Shown: positions 1-9,517 of the stretch, piece after piece
Position numbering within the stretch: position 1 is the first letter of the stretch
Layout of the letters: each line of letters starts with the position of its first letter
Assembly (NCBI GenBank): GCA_002842755.1
Contig: PHDU01000011.1
Coordinates: 17,041 to 81,040 of the forward strand
DNA length: 64,000 nt
DNA from: Bacteroidetes bacterium HGW-Bacteroidetes-1
GTDB taxonomy: Bacteria; Bacteroidota; Bacteroidia; Bacteroidales; F082
Direction of reading: 5' to 3'
Position numbers and translations under genes: made by a program
The notes under the pieces: generated by a model
The model's database searches: none
Seen by the model: only the letters and a program-made list of their open reading frames with translations
Told to the model about the DNA's origin: nothing

Positions 1-71
1 AAGAATATCTATTAATATTGGATGTAACAACTATAAAAATAAACGTGACCTTTGGAACAAGTCACCTTTGA

Positions 72-1841
72 TCAAATCTCAGCCTCAAGACCAAGTTCAT
101 CCTTAAATAATTGAAGCATTGGACGATGGGTGGCCATTTTCTCAAATTTCTCTCTATCGGTAAATGCTTCATTTTTAGCTGGTTTTTCTACCAGCTTGTG
201 CGACAATTTGATTTGATTGTTTTTCAAAGTTGTTTTTAAAAACTCTGTTAGTGCATTCATATTGAGTTTATCGCCAATGACAATATTATTGTCAACTTCA
301 AATACAATTGAATGATCTGGTCCTATTTCCGGTTCATATCGAAGCAGAGCCATTGCAAAACTTGGAGATGTTTGTTTGTACGAATCAGCAAAAGCTTTCC
401 AACTTTCTCGCAGCAAGTCGTTGCTAAATGGAGTGTCTAAAACAAGCTCATTTTCCTCAACTTTTACCTCAGATTGCTCCGTTTCGCTGATAGATAAGGT
501 ATGTAAAGATTTTGGTTTTGCTTTACCCGACTCTCTCACCAAAGGTAAAGTGGGTTGATCTGGGGTTACCTGATATGACTTTTCCGGATTTACTGAAGGA
601 TTTATAGGTTGATTAGATCCTGAATTTGGTTTTGATGGTATCTGGGAACTTGTTTTTGGTTGAGGAGTTATTTGAGGCATATGATGCGAAATAGCGCCAG
701 AAGGTTTTGCAATAACGGAAGGTGACACCAAATCTGCAGGATTGTTTTGCTGCATGATGCCACACATTTGTAAAAGAGAAATTTCAATAAGAAGTCTTTT
801 ATTGCTACTTCTGGCGTAGTTTATGTCGCATTGATTTCCAATTACCAATACTTTGAGCAGAAAATCGGATGTGCATTGCATCGCCTGCACTGCATAACGT
901 TCACGCAAAGACTGAGATACTTCCATAAGTTGAATTGTAGCAACGTCTTTGCTTACAAGCAAATCCCTGAAGTGCTTACCCAAACCTGTGATAAAATGTT
1001 GACCGTCAAAACCATTATCAATTATTTCATTTAAAAGAAGCAATGTTGCAGAGGAATTCCCATTTTGTATTGCTTCAGTTACTTTAAAATAGTATTCATA
1101 ATCAAGCACATTCAGATTGTCGATCACATCCTTATAACTTATGCTGTTTCCGGAAAAACTAACCATTTGATCAAAAATGGAAAGTGCGTCCCGAAGGGCA
1201 CCATCTGCCTTTTGGGCGATAATATTAAGTGCATCAGATTCAGCAATAACACCTTCTTTAGAGGCTACATATTGCAGGTGTTTTACAATGTCATCTAAAG
1301 TAATGCGTTTAAAATCAAATATCTGGCATCGAGAAAGAATTGTTGGAATAATTTTATGCTTTTCGGTTGTCGCAAGGATAAACTTCGCGTAAGCGGGAGG
1401 CTCTTCAAGTGTTTTAAGAAAAGCATTGAACGCAGCCGGTGAGAGCATGTGAACCTCATCGATAATATAAATTTTATATTTTCCAACCTGAGGTGGAATG
1501 CGCACCTGATCCACAAGATTTCTAATATCATCTACTGAATTATTAGAAGCTGCATCTAGTTCATGGATATTAAATGAAGCTGAATTACGAAATGAAACAC
1601 AGGATTCGCATTCATCGCATGCTTCCATTTCGGGAGTTGGGTTTAAACAGTTGATCGTTTTAGCCATAATACGGGCACAAGTGGTTTTACCTACTCCCCT
1701 TGGTCCTGTGAAAAGAAAAGCCTGCGCAAGAATATTGTTTCTTATGGCATTCTTTAAGGTCGAAGTAATTGCAGTTTGACCCACAACCATATCAAAGGTT
1801 GCCGGACGATATTTACGGGCAGATACAATAAAATTATCCAT
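72..1841 (-). CDS. dnaX: DNA polymerase III subunit gamma/tau
   Basis: Clamp-loader ATPase subunit of the replicative polymerase; opens the sliding clamp and ties polymerase cores together. The 589-residue protein has Walker A (GPRGVGKTT, about residue 46), a four-cysteine zinc module (from CLNPTPE to CESC, about 65-82), Walker B (IIDEVHML, about 125) and the sensor/SRC motif LSRCQ (about 170). A Ser/Pro/Gln-rich linker at about 365-460 is followed by a tau-type tail ending in LFKDELGLE. The length fits a full tau form. I see no obvious slippery-site pseudoknot but did not test for one. The start lies about 17 nt below a -7 element on the minus strand. Divergent from the deacetylase gene. Family assignment is secure. 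Confidence 0.97.
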   Translation of the reverse strand: MDNFIVSARKYRPATFDMVVGQTAITSTLKNAIRNNILAQAFLFTGPRGVGKTTCARIMAKTINCLNPTPEMEACDECESCVSFRNSASFNIHELDAASNNSVDDIRNLVDQVRIPPQVGKYKIYIIDEVHMLSPAAFNAFLKTLEEPPAYAKFILATTEKHKIIPTILSRCQIFDFKRITLDDIVKHLQYVASKEGVIAESDALNIIAQKADGALRDALSIFDQMVSFSGNSISYKDVIDNLNVLDYEYYFKVTEAIQNGNSSATLLLLNEIIDNGFDGQHFITGLGKHFRDLLVSKDVATIQLMEVSQSLRERYAVQAMQCTSDFLLKVLVIGNQCDINYARSSNKRLLIEISLLQMCGIMQQNNPADLVSPSVIAKPSGAISHHMPQITPQPKTSSQIPSKPNSGSNQPINPSVNPEKSYQVTPDQPTLPLVRESGKAKPKSLHTLSISETEQSEVKVEENELVLDTPFSNDLLRESWKAFADSYKQTSPSFAMALLRYEPEIGPDHSIVFEVDNNIVIGDKLNMNALTEFLKTTLKNNQIKLSHKLVEKPAKNEAFTDREKFEKMATHRPMLQLFKDELGLEAEI

Positions 1842-1864
1842 TAAATTGATTGAAATTCAGATTC

Positions 1865-1872
1865 CAAAAATA
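1865..1872 (-). promoter_or_regulatory. -7 promoter element for dnaX
   Basis: Minus strand reads TATTTTTG, matching the Bacteroidota consensus TAnnTTTG, 24 nt upstream of the dnaX ATG. Position and motif support a short leader of about 17 nt. Confidence 0.6.
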
Positions 1873-2006
1873 TAAAAAAAGATCGAGGTATCAGCAAATA
1901 TATATAATTTGTTCATGTTTCAGCTTCAACCTAATTTTAACAATTTTACAAGAATCGATCATTTCATAATTTTGATGAAAAGCGTGCAAAAGAGCTGCAA
2001 AATGGC

Positions 2007-2014
2007 TACTTTTG
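2007..2014 (+). promoter_or_regulatory. -7 promoter element for the deacetylase gene
   Basis: TACTTTTG matches TAnnTTTG and ends only 7 nt before the ATG at 2022. Transcription from here would give an almost leaderless mRNA. No convincing -33 TTTG at the usual spacing. Confidence 0.5.
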
Positions 2015-2021
2015 AGCCGTC

Positions 2022-3335
2022 ATGAAAGATCTACTCATTTATGTCCCGAAAATTACAAACCGACTGCAATATGCTTTCGATCTTGTAATGGGTCAACAAT
2101 TAGGCTTAAAATTTAGATTTTCCACAAACAAGCTTGATTTTGAGTCATTTGAAGGACTAAAAATCATTTATGGGAGTGAACCCATTGGAAATGCTCTTTT
2201 CTTTAAGGCTGGCGAACTGCTTTTTGAAAGGGAAATTTCGAGCCAGGAGCTTAAACCATTCGATTTTGAATCTATTAAAGCCTATTTTCCAGTTTATCAC
2301 AACAAAAGTGCTGCGCCCTTTGATATATTCGCTGCTATCTTTTACCTCGTAAGCCGTTATGAAGAATATTTACCCTCTGTACGAGATATGCATGGAAGGT
2401 TTGAAGCAAATTCAAGCTGTCTGTTTGAGCATGGATTGCTACAGAAACCGGTTGTCAACATTTGGTGTAACTGGTTGGGTCGTTTACTAGAACAAAGCTT
2501 TCCGGGATTAAAAATTATTCAAAATAGCTATTCTTATACCCCAACTTACGATATTGATGCAGCCTGGGCCTATTTACATAAAGGACTGTACCGAAGTGCA
2601 GGGGCCTATTTACGTGATATAATAAATCTCGATTTTCAGGAGATTAAAAATCGAAACCATGTTCTCAGTGGTACAATTAAAGATCCTTTTGACACATTTA
2701 AATTTCAATTTGAACTACAGAAACAACATCATCTTCGTCCTATTTATTTCATATTATTTGCAGATTACGGCATCAATGATAAGAATATCTCAGTCAGAAA
2801 TCCTGCTTTTCAGCGCTTGATAAAACAATTAGGTGATTACGCAGAAATTGGTATTCATCCTTCATATGCCTCATTCAATAACAAAAATAAGTTACGCAAA
2901 GAAGTAGAGGCTTTAACAGAAGTTCTCAATCGGGAGATAACCAAAAGCAGGCAGCATTTTCTTCGTTTAAACCTTCCGACAACTTACAACCATTTAATTG
3001 ATTTAGACATTACAGATGATTACACCATGGGGTATGCTTCTCAACCAGGCTTTAGGGCTGGTATCACAAACAGTTTTCTGTTTTACGATCTTGATCATGA
3101 TGTACCTACAAGACTGAGAGTTCACCCGATCACATTGATGGATGGCACTTTGCGTGACTATTTAAAGGTTAATAGTGAACAGGCATTGGCCGTAGCAATA
3201 AATCTCATTCAGGAAGTGAAGGCAGTTGAAGGCACATTCATTTCACTTTGGCATAATGAAACATTAAGCGACCAAAAACGTTGGGTTGGCTGGGTGGATA
3301 TCTATCGAAAAATTGCCATGGAAGCACTACCCTAA
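2022..3335 (+). CDS. Polysaccharide deacetylase family protein
   Basis: Probable carbohydrate esterase 4-like (NodB-fold) enzyme acting on a cell-surface polysaccharide. An N-terminal region of about 160 residues precedes the NodB domain. That domain starts at the metal-site motif PTYDIDAAWAY (about residue 180), followed by EIGIHPSYAS (second metal-site His), the substrate-loop segment GYASQPGFRAG (about 345) and the late catalytic segment SLWHNETLSD (about 415). No signal peptide is visible, so it may act on cytoplasmic lipid-linked intermediates. It lies 12 nt before the FemAB/GNAT-like gene and is very likely co-transcribed with it, which suggests a joint job in envelope polymer assembly. 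Substrate unknown. Confidence 0.85.
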   Translation: MKDLLIYVPKITNRLQYAFDLVMGQQLGLKFRFSTNKLDFESFEGLKIIYGSEPIGNALFFKAGELLFEREISSQELKPFDFESIKAYFPVYHNKSAAPFDIFAAIFYLVSRYEEYLPSVRDMHGRFEANSSCLFEHGLLQKPVVNIWCNWLGRLLEQSFPGLKIIQNSYSYTPTYDIDAAWAYLHKGLYRSAGAYLRDIINLDFQEIKNRNHVLSGTIKDPFDTFKFQFELQKQHHLRPIYFILFADYGINDKNISVRNPAFQRLIKQLGDYAEIGIHPSYASFNNKNKLRKEVEALTEVLNREITKSRQHFLRLNLPTTYNHLIDLDITDDYTMGYASQPGFRAGITNSFLFYDLDHDVPTRLRVHPITLMDGTLRDYLKVNSEQALAVAINLIQEVKAVEGTFISLWHNETLSDQKRWVGWVDIYRKIAMEALP

Positions 3336-3347
3336 AACCCACTTCAC

Positions 3348-4280
3348 ATGATCAGTTATCTGAAAAATAAAGAAATCGACAAAGTCAAATGGGATAAATG
3401 CATTCGCGAAGCGTTTAATGGCAATGTTTATGGATGGTCGTGGTACCTGGATGTAGTTCATAAAAACTGGGAAGCCCTCGTTGAAGACGACTATGAAAGA
3501 GTTTTCCCTTTAACCGGCAATTCAAGATTTGGAATCAGTTATTTATTTCAACCTTTTTTTGCACAACAGCTGGGTATTTTCTCTCGCAACATACTCAATT
3601 CAGAAATTGTTAATCAATTTTTGAATACAATACCCGGACATTATCGATTTGCTGAGATAAAACTCAATACCCACAACAAAATTGATGAAACCCGTTTTAG
3701 TGTCCAGCAACATCTGAATCATGAGCTTGATTTAATTCATACGTATGACAGATTGGCAAAAAAATATGCAACAAATACCAGAAGAAATCTCAAAAAAGCA
3801 ATTGATGCGAGATTATCGTTATCAAAAAATATCAGACCAGAGGATATCATTGAACTCTTTCGTCAAAACAGAGGCCGCACCATAAACCATTGGAACAAGC
3901 GCGAATACAATCGGTTGGCAGTTTTAATCTACGCAGCTATTTACCGCGGCCAAGCGATGCTTTATGGTGCTTATACTCCTCAAAACGAACTATGCGCAGG
4001 AGCTGTTTTCGTAAAAAGCCATGAAAAAATCGTTTTTCTTTTTTCAGGAACAAACGCTTTGGGCAGGGAATCACAAGCCCTAACATTTCTAATAGATGCG
4101 GTAATAAAAGAATTCTCCCCAGGTCACTTTGTTTTTGATTTTGAAGGCTCTGACAATCCTAATCTGGCACGATATTACAAGGGATTCGGAAGCAAAGAAA
4201 CAAGCTATCCGGGTATCCTCATCAACAGATTGCCATTTTTACTCAAAATTGGAATGAAAATCTTAAAACGTAAAAAATAG
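3348..4280 (+). CDS. FemAB/GNAT-like acyltransferase family protein
   Basis: A 310-residue soluble protein resembling the acyl-CoA N-acyltransferase fold of FemAB-like proteins (peptidoglycan-bridge or exopolysaccharide-linked transferases). Supporting segments are the basic stretch KKYATNTRRNLKKA (about 140), the AVFVKSHEKIVFLFSGTN strand-loop (about 225) and the C-terminal FDFEGSDNPNLARYYKGFGS (about 265), where the 'DFEGS ... YKGFG' ending is typical of FemAB-like members. No signal peptide. It follows the polysaccharide deacetylase after 12 nt, so a shared surface-polymer role is inferred. The exact substrate cannot be read from the sequence. Confidence 0.65.
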   Translation: MISYLKNKEIDKVKWDKCIREAFNGNVYGWSWYLDVVHKNWEALVEDDYERVFPLTGNSRFGISYLFQPFFAQQLGIFSRNILNSEIVNQFLNTIPGHYRFAEIKLNTHNKIDETRFSVQQHLNHELDLIHTYDRLAKKYATNTRRNLKKAIDARLSLSKNIRPEDIIELFRQNRGRTINHWNKREYNRLAVLIYAAIYRGQAMLYGAYTPQNELCAGAVFVKSHEKIVFLFSGTNALGRESQALTFLIDAVIKEFSPGHFVFDFEGSDNPNLARYYKGFGSKETSYPGILINRLPFLLKIGMKILKRKK

Positions 4281-4316
4281 TTTTTCAGATAAGTGATGCT
4301 TCTATCGTTTTATATT

Positions 4317-4324
4317 TATTTTTG
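4317..4324 (+). promoter_or_regulatory. -7 promoter element for upp
   Basis: TATTTTTG. It overlaps the in-frame TTG at 4322, so that TTG cannot be the translation start if this promoter is used. This decides for ATG 4346. Confidence 0.55.
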
Positions 4325-4345
4325 CTCAAATCAATCATTAAACTC

Positions 4346-4999
4346 ATGGTAAGAAATTTAGGAGATAACAATTCCGTTTTCAATCAATTTATTGCAGAAA
4401 TTAGAGATGCCGACATTCAGCTTGACCGGATGCGTTTCAGGAGAAATCTTGAACGCATAGGTGAAATTTTTGCTTATGAGGTTAGTAAAAGCTTCGAATA
4501 CTCGCCTGCTGAAGTCACTACTCCTTTAGGAGTTGCAGAAATAAATATCAGCAATGAACACGTGATTCTTGCCACTATTCTGAGAGCAGGACTACCCCTT
4601 CATCAGGGATTGTTAAATTTTTTTGATAAAGCCGATAACGCTTTTATTACAGCCTATCGCAAATATGATAAAAATGAAGCGTTTGATATTAGAGTAGAGT
4701 ACATTTCAAGCCCAGATATAACAGGTAAAACGTTAATATTGAGTGACCCAATGCTTGCAACGGGCGCTTCAATTGTAAAAACGCTTCGCGGTCTGCTTGC
4801 CATTGGTTTGCCAAAGCACATCCATATTGTTTCTGCCTTGGCAAGCATCGAGGGTATTGAATATATCAAAAGACATTTATCATTACACAATCTTACAATT
4901 TGGGTGGGGGGTATTGATGACGAACTAACTGCTCAGGCATATATTGTTCCGGGGCTTGGAGATGCAGGCGACCTTGCCTATGGAAAGAAAAGTGAATAA
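4346..4999 (+). CDS. upp: Uracil phosphoribosyltransferase
   Basis: Pyrimidine salvage: uracil + PRPP gives UMP. The 217-residue product has the PRTase features [17 protein letters not shown] (PRPP loop region) and [18 protein letters not shown] (PRPP-binding motif with DPMLATG), and ends with the uracil-binding stretch [14 protein letters not shown]. An in-frame TTG at 4322 would add eight residues, but it lies inside a -7 promoter element, so ATG 4346 is preferred. The next gene begins 10 nt downstream, probably in the same transcript. Confidence 0.95.
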   Translation: MVRNLGDNNSVFNQFIAEIRDADIQLDRMRFRRNLERIGEIFAYEVSKSFEYSPAEVTTPLGVAEINISNEHVILATILRAGLPLHQGLLNFFDKADNAFITAYRKYDKNEAFDIRVEYISSPDITGKTLILSDPMLATGASIVKTLRGLLAIGLPKHIHIVSALASIEGIEYIKRHLSLHNLTIWVGGIDDELTAQAYIVPGLGDAGDLAYGKKSE

Positions 5000-5009
5000 A
5001 CAGAATACT

Positions 5010-6251
5010 ATGAGAAAAGAATTTTTTGAAAACATACGCATTTCATTTGAATCTATTCGAAGTCACCTTTTGCGTACAGTCCTGACAATTGCCATTATTG
5101 CCTTTGGCATCATGGCACTGGTAGGGATTCTTACTGCTATCGATTCAATTAAGTATTTTTTGAATGAAAATTTTTCTATGATGGGCGCAAACACCTTCAA
5201 CATACGTAACCGTGAAATGGTTGTTCGTATGGGTGGTCATAGCAACAATGCAAAAGCATACAAGAATATCTCGTTTCGTGAAGCTGTAAGATTCAAGGAA
5301 TCGTTTGATTTTCCGGCATCTACGAGTTTTTATACCTATGGAACTGGTGGTGCAACCCTTAAATATGAGTCTGAAAAAACAAATCCAAACGTACAGATTA
5401 TTGGGATTGATGAAAATTATCTTCATAATTCAGGCCTTGAAATTGAATCAGGACGTAATATTACAATACAAGAGGTTCGGTCAGGCGCACATGTGGCTAT
5501 CGTTGGAGGAGCTATTATAAAAGATTTATTCAAGAAAAAGGAAGACCCTGTTGGACAAATTATTTCGGTTGGTCCGGGAAAATATAGAATAATAGGTGTA
5601 TTAAAAGAAAAGGGTTCAAGCATGGGATTTAGTGGCGATCGCAATTGCCTGATGCCTTTGAACAATGTGAGACAGTATTTTTCGCGTCCCAACATGAATT
5701 TTACGATAAGTGTGAGGGCATCCACGCCCGAAGAACTTGATGCAGCCATTGGTGAGGCAACAGGTATTTTTCGTATTATCAGAGGAGATTTGCCTGGAAA
5801 GGAAGAAACTTTCTCGATTGCCAAAAGCGATAATATTGCCAATATGCTTCTTGGTCTTACAGGGAAAGTACGTCTGGGAGCAACCTTTATTGGCATGATT
5901 ACCTTGTTTGGTGCTGCCATCGGGCTGATGAACATCATGCTTGTATCCGTCACAGAGCGAACCCAGGAAATAGGTATCAGAAAAGCTGTTGGGGCGACCC
6001 GCAAAACCATTCGCGATCAGTTTTTAATTGAAGCTGTTGTGATTGCACAAATTGGTGGTATGGTTGGCATTATTGCAGGTATCCTGGTTGGAAATATCTT
6101 GTCGTATTCAATTGGCAGCGTTTTCATTGTGCCATGGATTTGGATCGTTGTAGCTGTAATACTTTGCTTTGCTGTAGCGCTTATCTCCGGCTATATTCCG
6201 GCCAACAAAGCAGCAAGCGTCGATCCTATCGAATCGTTACGGTATGAATAA
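5010..6251 (+). CDS. ABC transporter permease (MacB/FtsX type)
   Basis: A 413-residue inner-membrane permease. One N-terminal transmembrane helix (about 20-42) leads into a periplasmic MacB-type core domain (about 45-265). Three C-terminal helices follow, with the FtsX signature [17 protein letters not shown] (about 325) and the terminal [18 protein letters not shown]. These are hallmarks of MacB-like mechanotransmission permeases. The open frame extends up to 4944, inside upp; ATG 5010 is preferred because it sits just after the upp stop and starts the usual [16 protein letters not shown] sequence. No ATPase gene is adjacent, so the partner must be encoded elsewhere. Confidence 0.9.
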   Translation: MRKEFFENIRISFESIRSHLLRTVLTIAIIAFGIMALVGILTAIDSIKYFLNENFSMMGANTFNIRNREMVVRMGGHSNNAKAYKNISFREAVRFKESFDFPASTSFYTYGTGGATLKYESEKTNPNVQIIGIDENYLHNSGLEIESGRNITIQEVRSGAHVAIVGGAIIKDLFKKKEDPVGQIISVGPGKYRIIGVLKEKGSSMGFSGDRNCLMPLNNVRQYFSRPNMNFTISVRASTPEELDAAIGEATGIFRIIRGDLPGKEETFSIAKSDNIANMLLGLTGKVRLGATFIGMITLFGAAIGLMNIMLVSVTERTQEIGIRKAVGATRKTIRDQFLIEAVVIAQIGGMVGIIAGILVGNILSYSIGSVFIVPWIWIVVAVILCFAVALISGYIPANKAASVDPIESLRYE

Positions 6252-6297
6252 AACAAAGTCTGGCTAAAACTTGCATTGAATTTAAATCTAAAATAAT

Positions 6298-6909
6298 ATG
6301 CCGCACGACTATCAGAGCCTGATATCAAGCAATAAAGCCTGGGCAAAGAAAAAAAAGCTGCAGGATAGTGAATATTTCAATAAGCTCAGCCTCAAACAAA
6401 CTCCCCAATTTCTTTATATTGGTTGCTCTGACAGCAGGATGCCTCTCGATACATTTACTGCTACAGAGCCTGGTGAATTGTTTGTTCACAGGAATATCGC
6501 CAACCAGGTTTCATTGACTGATATCAATTTTTTATCCGTCTTGGATTACGCTGTCAATGTGTTAAAAGTAAAACATATTATTGTTTGCGGACACTATGGA
6601 TGCGGCGGTGTTAGTGCAGCTTATGATGGAAAATCATCTGGATTGGTAGCCAATTGGATCAGTCCTATCCGCGATCTTTCAATAGAGCATGAAGCTGAAT
6701 TAAATGCAATTGAAAGTGAAGAACTGCGTCTTAATCGCCTCAGTGAACTCAATGTTTTACGACAAGTGGAAAACATATACAAAACCCACGTCATTCAACG
6801 CGCACTTGAAAAATGCCATATGGATTTCCAAATCCACGGGTGGGTGCTCGACCTTTCTACAGGTCATATCATAGAACTTGAAATACCTGATAGCTTAAAA
6901 AATAAATAA
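6298..6909 (+). CDS. Beta-class carbonic anhydrase
   Basis: Interconverts CO2 and bicarbonate in the cytoplasm. The 203-residue protein shows the complete beta-class zinc site: Cys43 and Asp45 in GCSDSRMP, His99 and Cys102 in CGHYGCGG. The catalytic Asp45-Arg47 dyad is present. Size matches the family. It is followed after 18 nt by an NSS-type sodium-dependent transporter on the same strand, so the two may share a transcript. The functional link is not obvious. Confidence 0.95.
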   Translation: MPHDYQSLISSNKAWAKKKKLQDSEYFNKLSLKQTPQFLYIGCSDSRMPLDTFTATEPGELFVHRNIANQVSLTDINFLSVLDYAVNVLKVKHIIVCGHYGCGGVSAAYDGKSSGLVANWISPIRDLSIEHEAELNAIESEELRLNRLSELNVLRQVENIYKTHVIQRALEKCHMDFQIHGWVLDLSTGHIIELEIPDSLKNK

Positions 6910-6927
6910 TTAATTAGAATAAGAATA

Positions 6928-8310
6928 ATGGCCAACTTTGATAATTTATCCCGCGAAAATTTTGGTTCACGTATTGGTGTGATAGCTGCAGCCGCAGGAT
7001 CAGCAATAGGTTTAGGCAATATCTGGCGGTTTCCTTATGTTGCAGGTGAAAACGGCGGTGGTGCATTTCTTCTCATATACATCGGATTTATTATCCTGAT
7101 TGGAGCACCGGTAATGTTGTCAGAGTTTGTCATTGGCAGAAAATCTCAGCGTAATCCGGTAGGAGCCTTTAGAGTGCTTGCACCCAAGACCAAATGGCCG
7201 CTTGTCGGATATATTGGCATTGCTGCTGCCTTCACAATATTAGCCTTTTATACAACAGTCGCAGGATGGACACTCGAATACCTTTATTTGTCCATTGTAA
7301 ACGGTTTCTCCGGACAAAATAAATCGGAACTTCAAAACCTGTTTGGTGAATTTGCTGCAAGTGGGTATAGTCCGCTTATCTGGCAACTTGTTTTCATGTT
7401 GTTAACCGCCTTGATTGTATTTAAAGGTGTTAAAGATGGAATAGAAAAATACACAAAAATATTAATGCCTTTATTGCTCATAATCATTATTGGGTTATGC
7501 ATTCGATCATTAACTCTTCCGGGAGCTAGCGAAGGTCTTATTTTCTTGTTTAAACCTGACTTTTCTAAAATTAATGGTAATGTTGTACTGCAGGCGCTTG
7601 GTCAGTCATTTTTCTCACTCAGTATTGGTATGGGAACGTTGATCACTTACGGTTCCTATATAAGTAAAAAAGATAATCTTGGTTCAACTGCTGTTTCAGT
7701 TTCTATTGCAGATACTTTGATCGCAATTCTTGCCGGTGTTGCAATCTTTCCAGCTGTTTTTGCCTTTGGTATTGCACCTGAAGCGGGTCCAGGCCTTGTT
7801 TTCATTACCTTACCCATGATATTTAGTCAAATTACAGGTGGTCAGTTTTTTGAAATCATTTTCTTCATTTTGCTGGTTATTGCAGCCCTCACTTCTACAA
7901 TTTCGGTACTTGAAGTTGTTGTTGCCTATCTTACTGAAGAATTAAATATGAGTCGTAAAAAAGCAACCATTCTTGCTTCAGGAAGCATTGCAGTTTTAGG
8001 TCTCTTCTGTACCTTAAGCATGGGACCGATGCCGGAGCTTAGCATAGCCGGAATGAACCTTTTTGATATTCTAGAAAAAACTTCTGCAAATATTTTCCTG
8101 CCGTTGGGTGGTCTTTTTATTGTTTTATTTGTCGGATGGAAACTATCAAAAGAACAGGTTATTGATGAAATAAGCAATAACAACCTGCTAAAAGTCAGGT
8201 TCAAGTATGTCTTCCTTTTCATTGTGCGTTTCATTGCTCCAATTGCTATCTCACTTGTTTTTTTAAATGGCCTTGGATTATTTAATGCTTTTGGAGGAGG
8301 AGATTTGTAA
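6928..8310 (+). CDS. Sodium-dependent transporter, NSS/SNF family
   Basis: Na+-coupled symporter of the LeuT-fold NSS family, probably for an amino acid or related solute. The N-terminal signature is clear: SRIGVIAAAAGSAIGLGNIW RFPY (about 15-38; the unwound TM1 carries the substrate and sodium site) and NGGGAFLLIY. About 11-12 membrane helices are predicted by eye in 460 residues, as usual for bacterial members. The conserved extension GKxxRFPY-like motif and the FFSLSIGMGTLITYGSY segment (TM6 region, about 230) support the call. Substrate cannot be read. It follows the carbonic anhydrase gene by 18 nt. Confidence 0.93.
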   Translation: MANFDNLSRENFGSRIGVIAAAAGSAIGLGNIWRFPYVAGENGGGAFLLIYIGFIILIGAPVMLSEFVIGRKSQRNPVGAFRVLAPKTKWPLVGYIGIAAAFTILAFYTTVAGWTLEYLYLSIVNGFSGQNKSELQNLFGEFAASGYSPLIWQLVFMLLTALIVFKGVKDGIEKYTKILMPLLLIIIIGLCIRSLTLPGASEGLIFLFKPDFSKINGNVVLQALGQSFFSLSIGMGTLITYGSYISKKDNLGSTAVSVSIADTLIAILAGVAIFPAVFAFGIAPEAGPGLVFITLPMIFSQITGGQFFEIIFFILLVIAALTSTISVLEVVVAYLTEELNMSRKKATILASGSIAVLGLFCTLSMGPMPELSIAGMNLFDILEKTSANIFLPLGGLFIVLFVGWKLSKEQVIDEISNNNLLKVRFKYVFLFIVRFIAPIAISLVFLNGLGLFNAFGGGDL

Positions 8311-8422
8311 TCGTTATTAAACCTTTAAGCAACCCATCATTGGTTTTACGATTACATTCCATTTTATAGGACTTAACTTTTGTGTTTTTATTCGTATTAA
8401 TGCAGGAAACAAGGTTGATACA

Positions 8423-9373
8423 ATGGATGTATTTAAATATTTTTTGAGTTTTACAAAAAAAGAACAAGCTGCAATTGTGGTACTTCTTTTTTTATTGATT
8501 GTACTCACCTGCACAAATATTTTCATCGATTATTTAATTCCGGCTAAAACCTACCCTTTAGCATCTCTGGATTCTCTACTGATTAAATACCCAGCATCTG
8601 ATGAAAAAAAACTATCAAATTTCAAACAGAACAGTTCTGCTTCTTTTGACATTATCAATCCCGATCAATCTGCTGTACTATTACAGCTAAAACCTTTTTA
8701 TTTCAATCCCAACCGCTTACCCGAAGCCGAATGGAGAAAAATGGGATTAAGTGAAAGGCAAATAAAAAACATTAAAAATTATGAGGCACATGGAGGGAAA
8801 TTTTTTAAAAAGACCGACTTTAAAAAGATTTTCACAATCTCAGAAGCTGAATATTCAATTCTTGAACCATTTATTAAAATTCCACCTCCTGATTCTTCCT
8901 ATACAAAAGTGAATCGTAAAGAGAAACAAATATTTAGAGAAGAATCGGAGTTAAAACCCGTTGAAAGAGTCATTGATGAAGTTTCCCTAAATGAAGCTGA
9001 CTCTGCCCAACTACTTGTCATTCCTGGTCTTGGCCCCTGGTTTGCTCATCGCATTATTCAATATCGAAAAGTTTTAGGAGGGTTCAATAAAAAAGACCAA
9101 TTACTGGAAGTAAGGGGAATGGACAGCCTTCGCTATCATCAGATTGAAAAATATCTGATTATTGATCCTTCACTTGTTCAACAAATGAGAATCAATAAAT
9201 TGACTTTTAAAGAATTGATTAAACACCCCTATATTGATTTTGAGATGACCAAGACGATCATAAACCATCATGAAAAAAGAGGATTTATTCAATCTGAGCA
9301 AGAACTATCAAAACTAGTTGGCTTCACTCCAGATATTATTAGTAAACTTCGTCCTTATCTACGCTATGATTAA
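8423..9373 (+). CDS. Membrane-anchored helix-hairpin-helix protein (ComEA-like)
   Basis: A 316-residue protein with one N-terminal membrane helix (about 15-36) and three helix-hairpin-helix modules facing the periplasm or cytoplasm. They lie at about 85-150 (FNPNRLPEAEWRKMGLS...), about 183-245 (SLNEADSAQLLVIPGLGPWFAHRI..YR, the best match to the ComEA HHH signature) and about 255-315. HHH pairs bind DNA without sequence specificity. In ComEA this serves DNA uptake, but in Bacteroidota such proteins are common without a proven role. No competence genes are adjacent. It stands alone on the plus strand. Confidence 0.85.
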   Translation: MDVFKYFLSFTKKEQAAIVVLLFLLIVLTCTNIFIDYLIPAKTYPLASLDSLLIKYPASDEKKLSNFKQNSSASFDIINPDQSAVLLQLKPFYFNPNRLPEAEWRKMGLSERQIKNIKNYEAHGGKFFKKTDFKKIFTISEAEYSILEPFIKIPPPDSSYTKVNRKEKQIFREESELKPVERVIDEVSLNEADSAQLLVIPGLGPWFAHRIIQYRKVLGGFNKKDQLLEVRGMDSLRYHQIEKYLIIDPSLVQQMRINKLTFKELIKHPYIDFEMTKTIINHHEKRGFIQSEQELSKLVGFTPDIISKLRPYLRYD

Positions 9374-9517
9374 GGCCTTAAAATTTAATTCAAACTAATA
9401 TTAGATTATCCTATCATGACCTACCACGAGAATCAGAATATTTTTCAAATGAATTGATTCAGGATAAAATCTTTAGACAATAATTCCCAATACAATAACA
9501 ACAACGTTCAATACTTT

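Noticed and set aside
40..62. GTGAC...GTCAC stem after dnaX as terminator
   Set aside because: Five-bp stem with a 10-nt loop and no T-run on the minus strand; too weak to call.
4322..4345. Longer N terminus of upp from TTG 4322
   Set aside because: The TTG lies inside the TATTTTTG promoter element; ATG 4346 fits better.
5423..6010. 195-codon minus-strand frame inside the ABC permease gene
   Set aside because: Shadow of the permease; composition and lack of any family match argue against a gene.
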